A stretch of 12,514 nucleotides of DNA from Chlamydiota bacterium (GTDB lineage: Bacteria; Chlamydiota; Chlamydiia; Chlamydiales; SM23-39), in the NCBI GenBank assembly GCA_027459365.1, contig DAIDIM010000092.1, positions 1-12,514 on the forward strand. Reading direction: 5' to 3'. This document shows positions 7,541 through 12,514 of this stretch, piece by piece. The translations under genes and the position numbers were made by a program. The notes beneath the pieces are model-generated. The model was not told where the DNA came from and did not search any database. It saw nothing but the letters and a program-made list of their open reading frames with translations. The first letter of the stretch is position 1, and every line of letters begins with the position of its first letter.

Positions 7541-8003
7541 TAACATACTTTAAAATGTTGAGGGCTATGATCGATTTGATGAGATCTCCGAGAATAAAAG
7601 GGGCAATTCCAAGTAGGAATGCTTGTTTCATCCCAAGGATTGATGTAAGGTATGCAAAACCACATGCATACACAACGAGTGTTCCTATAATAAAAGATTG
7701 AACTGGTCTTTCAGGCTTTATAAGTGCTGCAGCGATTAGATATCCAATAATGTATCCGGCGGTGGGAGTCAAAAGCAGAGGTAAACTAAGGGCAATAAAA
7801 AAGCCGATTGCCAAAAGTGCTCTTCGAGACCCTAGAAAAATGCTCAAAAGGAGAATTGTTTGAAAACGGAAAGAAATGGGGATGGGTGTGAAAGGAAGCG
7901 GAATGGAACATTGCCCAATCAGCGTGATGAAAACTCCTGAGACAATAACAATGAATGCATCTCTTAGGAGACTATTTTTGTGTGTTAACGATATTGTAGT
8001 CAT
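7518..8003 (-). CDS. bioY: Biotin transporter, ECF S-component BioY
   Basis: A 161-residue integral membrane protein that captures biotin, either alone or with an ECF energising module; no such module is in this window. The BioY signature IPLPFTPIPIS (residues 34-44) is present, then a hydrophobic segment with LGSRRALLAIG, then TPTAGYIIGYLIAA (79-92) and further membrane helices to the end. Compared with the usual length of about 190 residues, the stretch between the LGxR helix and PTxGY is short: the usual Gly-rich GLPVFAGG part is missing. I chose the ATG at 8003, which forms an ATGA overlap with the preceding gene's stop; the longer frame from 8084 would overlap that gene heavily. The last residues (RSCQTIK) and the stop codon are encoded by the palindrome at 7462-7540. 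Confidence 0.9.
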   Translation of the reverse strand: MTTISLTHKNSLLRDAFIVIVSGVFITLIGQCSIPLPFTPIPISFRFQTILLLSIFLGSRRALLAIGFFIALSLPLLLTPTAGYIIGYLIAAALIKPERPVQSFIIGTLVVYACGFAYLTSILGMKQAFLLGIAPFILGDLIKSIIALNILKYVRSCQTIK

Positions 8004-8743
8004 ACGATACCTACTTGTTGTGTGAAGAACTTTGCCCAATCGATTGTCGGAGATGCAAATTCCGGTTCTGCATGGGTGGACCATCCGGGTATAGAAGAAA
8101 TAAGTACAGCACCCTTTTTCCCAAGATGGAGAAATTTTTCGTGATCAGCACTGATTTTTCTGTTGGTAGAATATTTGCGGTGAATGGAGAGATCTCTGAT
8201 TAAGGTTTTAAAACGCATTGCAAATGTTTGTGTCGTAGATGGAGTCGTTCGCCAATGGCAGCTTGGAGTGACAAAGAGTTGTGATGTGAGCTTGGCGTAA
8301 ATAGGAAAAAAATATTTATCGTTGTGATCATAAAGGGTCACATAATCGATATTTGGAATTTCAAATGCTTCTTGGAGAATATTCACCCAGAGAGGCTTGT
8401 GAATATAATCATCTTCAACAAAATAGACGATTGTTTCTGGATTTAAAGGAAGTGAAATCACATACTCCAACATGCGCAAAAAAGAACCTGCCTCGGTTCC
8501 CTCGTTGATTTGAATGGTCTGTTTTGGAAGATAGTCGGCATTTCCTCCCGCAACATCAAGAAAGTGGGTGATATTGGCTCTATTTAGATCGATTGTCTCC
8601 ATCAAATTCTGGTAACAGCCAACTTTTGAAAAACCGGGGATTCTCTTTTTGTGAGAACTTGCGGACGAAAGAGGACAGTGACGGGAAAAAACTTCAATTT
8701 TACCAGGGAAAACTGGGATATGAGGTTTTTTTGAAAAAAACAT
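8000..8743 (-). CDS. Glycosyltransferase-like (GT-A fold) protein of unknown substrate
   Basis: A 247-residue soluble protein. It has a GT-A-like pattern: an early strand region (ITHFLDVAGGN, residues 58-68), then IVYFVEDDYIHKPLW (105-119), whose EDD could serve as the metal/nucleotide-sugar DxD motif, then YVTLYDHNDKY (134-144). The second half has distinctive, probably conserved blocks: SCHWRTTPSTTQTFAMR (161-177), ISADHEKF (197-204) and SSIPGWSTHAEPEFASP (216-232). I remember similar uncharacterised bacterial proteins annotated as family-2-like glycosyltransferases but cannot name the reaction. No signal peptide or membrane helix is seen. It starts 9 bp after the NUDIX gene stop and its TGA overlaps the bioY ATG, so it sits inside the operon. 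No Shine-Dalgarno sequence is evident. Confidence 0.7.
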   Translation of the reverse strand: MFFSKKPHIPVFPGKIEVFSRHCPLSSASSHKKRIPGFSKVGCYQNLMETIDLNRANITHFLDVAGGNADYLPKQTIQINEGTEAGSFLRMLEYVISLPLNPETIVYFVEDDYIHKPLWVNILQEAFEIPNIDYVTLYDHNDKYFFPIYAKLTSQLFVTPSCHWRTTPSTTQTFAMRFKTLIRDLSIHRKYSTNRKISADHEKFLHLGKKGAVLISSIPGWSTHAEPEFASPTIDWAKFFTQQVGIV

Positions 8744-8752
8744 GAACCGATA

Positions 8753-9172
8753 TTAGAGTTTTTGAAGAATAATAACAACCTGAGAAAGGATCGACTTTCC
8801 TTCAGAGTGTGTCACTTTTTCAATTGCCTCTTCAACTGGAAGCCAGATTCCTTTCGAGATCTCCTCATTTTGCAAAACAACGTTACCTGTGACCTCTGTC
8901 AGAAAATAGGAGACCCTTTTCGAAATGCGCTCGCCCTTCAATGTGAACTGATATTGTTCTGTAAAAGGATCTGTCCTGATTGCACCTACAGGATCTAAAT
9001 TGGTCTCTTCTTTCAGCTCTCGATAGGCAGCTTCAATAGGAGTTTCATCCTCTTCAGCATGCCCTTTCGGAAAGCCCCAATAATGGCCTTTATTATGCTG
9101 AATGATAAAGACTTCCCAACAACCATTTTGTTTTCGTAAAGGGATAACTCCAAAGGATTCTTCGTATTTCAT
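8753..9172 (-). CDS. NUDIX hydrolase, probable Ap4A/dinucleoside polyphosphate hydrolase
   Basis: A 139-residue single-domain NUDIX protein. The Nudix box runs from Gly37 to Leu59 (GHAEEDETPIEAAY then RELKEETNL) and has the metal-binding RELKEE core; the usual Gly near the end of the box is Asn58. YWGFPKGH just before the box is typical of bis(5'-nucleosyl)-tetraphosphatases, so breakdown of Ap4A-type nucleotides is the best guess, though MutT-like substrates cannot be excluded. The ATG overlaps the fabF stop (ATGA, 9169-9172), so translation is probably coupled. The same neighbour pair, fabF then a NUDIX gene, occurs in Chlamydia as I recall. Confidence 0.92.
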   Translation of the reverse strand: MKYEESFGVIPLRKQNGCWEVFIIQHNKGHYWGFPKGHAEEDETPIEAAYRELKEETNLDPVGAIRTDPFTEQYQFTLKGERISKRVSYFLTEVTGNVVLQNEEISKGIWLPVEEAIEKVTHSEGKSILSQVVIILQKL

Positions 9173-10419
9173 TTTTTATAAGGCGCAAAAACAAGGGTTG
9201 AATTATGCCCACCAAATCCAAAGGAGTTCGACAGAGCTACTTTTATTTTATGAGGCTTTGCCACATTTGGTACCAGATCAAAATCAGCTGCTTCTGGAAT
9301 TGAATTGTCGAGATTGATTGTTGGATGGACCATTCCAGTACGGATTGCTTGGATCGTCGCTACTGCCTCAAGACCTCCTGCAGCACCCAATGTATGGCCA
9401 ATCATCGACTTTGTGGAATTGACTAAAATATTTTTTACATGATCGCCAAAAACAAGTTTCATGGCCTCAAGTTCCGCTAAATCGCCAACAAGTGTCGATG
9501 TGGCATGGGCATTCACATAATCTACATCTGTCTTTTTAACGCCAGCGCAGTTTAGAGCCTCCTCAATACAGAGAGAAACCCCTTTGCCATCGGGGCTTGG
9601 ATCGGTGATGTTGTACGCATCGCAATTGACTGCGCTTCCTAGATACTCTGCATAAATTGGAGCTCCTCGAGCAAGCGCGTGTTCTAGAGATTCTAAAACT
9701 AAAACTCCTGCCCCCTCTCCCATCACAAAACCATCTCGATCTTTATCCCATGGACGTGATGCTTTTGTCGGCTCATCATTTCGTGTTGAGAGAGCTTTAA
9801 TGGCCACAAAACCGGCTAAGCCTATCGGATTAATCGCCGCCTCAGCTCCGCCGCACACCATCAAATCTGCCTTCCCTTCCCAAATCTGTTGGGCGGCTGA
9901 GTGAATCGAGTTATTGGCTGTTGCGCAAGCAGTGGAAATCGAATAATTCGGGCCCATAAAGCCAGTATCCATCGCAAGGAGCGCTCCACCCATATTGGTA
10001 ATGATATACGGGACAAAAAATGGGGTCAGGCGCTTATATCCTTTCGTCAAAATGGTCTCTACGCCATCATAGAAGATGCTCATGCCACCCATCCCAGAAC
10101 CAATGATAATTCCAGCACGTGTTTTATCAAGATTCGAGTCAGCCGTAATCCTAGCGCTTTCTAAGGCTTTTTTCCCAGCAACCATTGCATAGCGGATAAA
10201 AGGATCGACTCTCCTAGCCTGCTTTTTATCCATATAATCGCCAGTATCGAAATTGTGAATGACTCCAGCAAAACGGGTAGGATAGTCGCTACATGGGAAC
10301 TCCTCGATCGGCGTAATTCCGCTTTTTCCAGCTAGCAACTGGTTGTAGTATTCCTCGACATCACTTCCGAAGCAAGAAACAACTCCAAGCCCTGTAACAA
10401 CGATTCTTTTTTTTGTCAT
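9169..10419 (-). CDS. fabF: 3-oxoacyl-[ACP] synthase II
   Basis: Condensing enzyme of type II fatty acid synthesis (KAS II, 416 residues, usual length about 412). It extends acyl-ACP with malonyl-ACP. The catalytic triad is complete: Cys165 in STACATA, His305 in NAHATST and His342 in SMIGHTLGAAGG. The Gly-rich end (NSFGFGGHNSTLVF) is also present. I chose the ATG at 10419 because MTKKRIVVTGLGVVS is the normal opening; the frame extends back to 10476 but those 19 residues would be an artefact and would cover the promoter. Purines (AAGAGA) lie a few bases before the ATG as a weak ribosome binding site. It is the first gene of a minus-strand run with the NUDIX, glycosyltransferase-like, bioY and ogt genes. 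Confidence 0.97.
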   Translation of the reverse strand: MTKKRIVVTGLGVVSCFGSDVEEYYNQLLAGKSGITPIEEFPCSDYPTRFAGVIHNFDTGDYMDKKQARRVDPFIRYAMVAGKKALESARITADSNLDKTRAGIIIGSGMGGMSIFYDGVETILTKGYKRLTPFFVPYIITNMGGALLAMDTGFMGPNYSISTACATANNSIHSAAQQIWEGKADLMVCGGAEAAINPIGLAGFVAIKALSTRNDEPTKASRPWDKDRDGFVMGEGAGVLVLESLEHALARGAPIYAEYLGSAVNCDAYNITDPSPDGKGVSLCIEEALNCAGVKKTDVDYVNAHATSTLVGDLAELEAMKLVFGDHVKNILVNSTKSMIGHTLGAAGGLEAVATIQAIRTGMVHPTINLDNSIPEAADFDLVPNVAKPHKIKVALSNSFGFGGHNSTLVFAPYKK

Positions 10420-10441
10420 AAAATCTCTTTTAACCACTGAC

Positions 10442-10470
10442 AGTATAGCAAAAAAGAATCCTACAGGCAA
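10442..10470 (-). promoter_or_regulatory. Candidate sigma-70-type promoter of the fabF operon
   Basis: On the minus strand, -35 TTGCCT (10470-10465) and -10 TATACT (10447-10442) are separated by 17 bp. Start of transcription near 10435 would leave a leader of about 15 nt before the fabF ATG. The spacing is ideal and both boxes are close to consensus; the gap between the CPBP gene and fabF is the only room for an operon promoter. Confidence 0.55.
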
Positions 10471-10515
10471 ACCCAAAAGTTTTGCATACTAAGTTATTCA
10501 TTATAAATGAGTTAC

Positions 10516-11532
10516 TCAAAAAGTGAGACTCAGAGCAAATCCTGTTTTTCCAACACTTGCCCGATGTTGTATGATCGCGGTTGTCATGATGACAATAAAA
10601 TTATACCAAGTATGGGCAGCGACGCTCTGTTTCAAAGAATGATTTTTATATGTGAGCCATCCATAATAGAGTCCCAATCCCGTTATGAGAGGAAGTCCGA
10701 ATGCAAAATAGCCATACCTATCTTCAGGACTTAGATCATAGGCATTGCGAATGTGGGCAAGCCCAAAAGCAACTGATGATAGACCAATGCCTCCCCAAGG
10801 GGTACATACTTCCGCCAAAGCTGACTGAAGAAATCCCCGAAAGAATGCCTCTTCCCCTATTCCAATAGGCAGCGCTAAATAGGGCATATCTGCTCTGTCC
10901 ACAGAAGCAACAGAGGCTTCCGCGTTTCCTGATAAATAGAGTGCTCCCGCAGCAAGACCTAAAGTTGTCGCAATGCCTATCCAAACTTCCGGTTTTTTAA
11001 TCACACTCCACTGAAAAGGGGCATAGGCTAATTCCGCTAAACTCTCTTGAGGCATTGGGTAAGAATAGGCAAGAACTCCCTTCTGTTGCCTTGCATCTCG
11101 ATAGGCAGAATAGACGCTGTAAAATTCAGTCATTTCTAATCCAATCACGCCAGATGTTTGCACTTTTTCATTGGAGCCAAAGTAAAGTCCCACCCCAATT
11201 CCTGCAGTACTTGCAAGGGCACTTGCTGTTTTCAGATCATTCAAATAAACATGTCCAAGACCTGGAACAATCGCAAGGGTGGCAGCGAGCATTGGACTTT
11301 TCAAACTTGGTTGAAAAACAGGAGCAGGCTGATTAAATTCTGAAATTGAAACAGGATGACTTGTTTCAAAGATCGCATTCTGAGCCACCAAATTTTGCGT
11401 ATCGAGTTCTGCTTCAAAGGTTATTTCTTCCATCAAAGGGGGTGCAGCATGTACCGTCTTTGGACTCTTCGGTTTACAAAAAGTCAAAACCACCAAAAAA
11501 ACGACTACAACAACAATAGAGACCCATTTCAT
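10516..11532 (-). CDS. CPBP-family intramembrane metalloprotease with an N-terminal membrane domain
   Basis: A 338-residue membrane protein. The C-terminal half has all CPBP (CAAX protease and bacteriocin-processing, Abi) motifs: EEAFFR (Glu227, Glu228, Arg232), FGLAH (His260) and HTWYN (His307, Asn311), between hydrophobic helices. Such proteins are glutamate-type intramembrane proteases; substrates in bacteria are mostly unknown. The N-terminus has a hydrophobic signal/anchor (residues 4-18) ending in LTFC, which is not a good lipobox, then a hydrophilic stretch. A segment follows at about residues 83-150 with IVPGLGHVYLNDLKTASAL and SVYSAYRDAR, resembling small PGLGxxYxG two-helix membrane domains (DUF5683-like). 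The gene begins 7 bp after the preceding gene's stop, so they are likely co-transcribed. Confidence 0.88.
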   Translation of the reverse strand: MKWVSIVVVVVFLVVLTFCKPKSPKTVHAAPPLMEEITFEAELDTQNLVAQNAIFETSHPVSISEFNQPAPVFQPSLKSPMLAATLAIVPGLGHVYLNDLKTASALASTAGIGVGLYFGSNEKVQTSGVIGLEMTEFYSVYSAYRDARQQKGVLAYSYPMPQESLAELAYAPFQWSVIKKPEVWIGIATTLGLAAGALYLSGNAEASVASVDRADMPYLALPIGIGEEAFFRGFLQSALAEVCTPWGGIGLSSVAFGLAHIRNAYDLSPEDRYGYFAFGLPLITGLGLYYGWLTYKNHSLKQSVAAHTWYNFIVIMTTAIIQHRASVGKTGFALSLTF

Positions 11533-11539
11533 AAACTAT

Positions 11540-12514
11540 CTATGTTAAGAAGGTTTTATTGTTCTTCACAACATTTGATTTTATCTGACTTGCACTCGAA
11601 TCATTGAAGCGATGTGTTTGAGGTGAAGTCATTGTTCTCTCCAGACTTTTTGTGGGAGTAATTTCACCTTGTGCATGACTTGAATTCGAGGCAATGGAGA
11701 GTCTACGCGTTTGTGATGAACTTGTTTGTTGCCCTAGTATGCTTGTTATAGCCTGAGAATGGGAAATAGCAAGTGGTAAATTGTGTAGCGCATGTCGATC
11801 TAAACCGGCCCCAAGAGACCAGTCCTGATTCCCAACATGTCTTGCCTCATTTGTGACTATACCCATCGTAAAATAATCGTTTGCTAAATCATCTACTTTG
11901 TTAGCGTTAATAAGAGTTAAATCACCTTCTTTTTTTAATCCATATTTTGTAATATTGATTCCTCTACCATTAAGAAATTTAATGATCTCTGCTGATGAGA
12001 CAATCACATATCCATCTGAAGTAATTTGTAACTTATCAGAGTATAATTGTCTAAATTTTCGAATTCTTGCCTCTCGAGAATCTAGTGATGAACCATTTAC
12101 ACCGTTTCCTGGAGAAATTGATCGAGCAGAAGGGGTTTGATCGTATGAACTTTTCGCAAAACGTTGAACGAGTTGCTGAAATCGCTCATCTTTTTCAAAA
12201 AACTGCAGCAAATCTTCAAAAGACGATCCAATTCTGATTGGCGAAGCATTTGGCGAAGCAATAGCCGCCGCTGCAGTTCTCTCAGGCGATGCACTTGGCG
12301 AAGCAATAGCGGCCGCTGAAGCTCTTCTCATCATCCGCAATTCTGTGTCTTGATGAAGCTTGAATTGGTCATGATCTATTTTGAGTGCTGCAGTCTTATG
12401 ATTTACAGCTTTGACCTGTTTATCCAAATCGATCAGTTGTCTCAAAATCCCTAATCTCTCCCCTTTGATGAGTTCGAGAACGTTGCTGATCTCTCCCTCA
12501 AGAGAGAGATCCGC
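11540..12514 (-). CDS. Ser/Ala-rich low-complexity protein of unknown function, 5' end outside the window
   Basis: The frame is open to the right edge, so the true start is not seen; 324 residues are visible, ending at TAG (11542-11540). A TTG at 12445 is only an internal codon. The protein shows four parts. First is a charged, probably helical or coiled-coil segment (LEGEISNVLELIKGERLG... to TELRMM). Second is an Ala/Ser/Pro repeat region (two 15-residue units with IASPxASP). Third is a more ordered central part (FRQLYSDKLQITSDGYVIVS and EIIKFLNGRGINITKYGLK). Last is a Ser/Thr-rich tail of about 100 residues with no order. No membrane segment is visible. The composition suggests a surface or secreted effector-type protein, but no family is recognised and this is inference. 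It lies just upstream of the CPBP gene. Confidence 0.75.
   Translation of the reverse strand, partial: ADLSLEGEISNVLELIKGERLGILRQLIDLDKQVKAVNHKTAALKIDHDQFKLHQDTELRMMRRASAAAIASPSASPERTAAAAIASPNASPIRIGSSFEDLLQFFEKDERFQQLVQRFAKSSYDQTPSARSISPGNGVNGSSLDSREARIRKFRQLYSDKLQITSDGYVIVSSAEIIKFLNGRGINITKYGLKKEGDLTLINANKVDDLANDYFTMGIVTNEARHVGNQDWSLGAGLDRHALHNLPLAISHSQAITSILGQQTSSSQTRRLSIASNSSHAQGEITPTKSLERTMTSPQTHRFNDSSASQIKSNVVKNNKTFLT
12240..12325 (-). repeat. Two imperfect 45-bp-spaced tandem repeats inside the low-complexity gene
   Basis: Segments 12240-12280 and 12285-12325 match at 36 of 41 positions and are exactly 45 bp apart, so the unit is 15 codons (AAAIASPxASP...). The period is a multiple of three, so copy number can change without breaking the frame. 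Confidence 0.8.

Noticed and set aside
8004..8084. Longer bioY start
   Set aside because: The extra residues overlap the conserved C-terminal end of the glycosyltransferase-like gene and are not BioY-like; the ATGA overlap at 8003 is better.
10420..10476. Hydrophobic N-terminal extension of fabF that looks like a signal peptide
   Set aside because: FabF is cytosolic and normally starts at MTKKRIVVTG; the extension covers the best promoter.
10500..10505. TATAAT on the minus strand as the fabF -10 box
   Set aside because: No acceptable -35 lies 16-18 bp upstream, and the TATACT/TTGCCT pair nearer the gene is better spaced.
10510..10532. Imperfect hairpin after the CPBP gene as a terminator
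   Set aside because: The stem has two mismatches and a wobble pair, and it is not followed by a T run on the minus strand.
11476..11532. Lipoprotein signal in the CPBP protein (LTFC)
   Set aside because: Phe just before the Cys does not fit a lipobox; a simple membrane anchor is more likely.

Overview
The window looks like a chromosomal segment of a member of the Chlamydiota, probably an environmental (Parachlamydiales-type) lineage rather than Chlamydia itself. Three things suggest this. fabF is followed directly by a NUDIX (Ap4A-hydrolase-like) gene, the order I recall from Chlamydia (CT770-CT771). An acyl-ACP synthetase-type gene is present, as is a BioY biotin transporter typical of biotin-scavenging intracellular bacteria. 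There are also large Ser-rich, AT-rich proteins of unknown function that resemble type III secretion substrates. The taxonomic call is inference; no rRNA or other marker is in the window.

Layout. Positions 2-3437 are a tight plus-strand cluster: the 3' end of an acyl-CoA/acyl-ACP synthetase, cysS (cysteinyl-tRNA synthetase), a small winged-helix-like protein overlapping both neighbours, and rarA (AAA+ recombination factor). After a 93-bp AT-rich gap with a good -10 box comes a 1169-residue plus-strand protein (3531-7040) of unknown function, with a Ser-rich N-terminus and a long alpha-helical, TPR/PPR-like body. Everything after that is on the minus strand. The transcription order is a partial low-complexity protein entering from the right edge, a CPBP (CAAX-protease-type) membrane protein, then a promoter and a five-gene run: fabF, NUDIX hydrolase, a glycosyltransferase-like protein, bioY and ogt (O6-alkylguanine-DNA alkyltransferase). 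Two junctions in this run use ATGA stop/start overlaps. The ogt gene and the giant gene converge and overlap by 101 bp in antisense.

Most notable structure. The bioY-ogt junction carries a near-perfect palindrome (about 30-bp arms, 20-bp loop; 7461-7541) flanked by a 3-bp direct repeat, TAA. Removing the palindrome and one TAA on paper restores a simple bioY/ogt junction: an ATG falls exactly in frame in front of ogt, and bioY gets a stop a few codons later. This suggests a small MITE-like element inserted into the operon, which now supplies both the bioY stop and the ogt start and would fold into a long hairpin in the mRNA.

No rRNA, tRNA, CRISPR array, transposase or phage gene was recognised.
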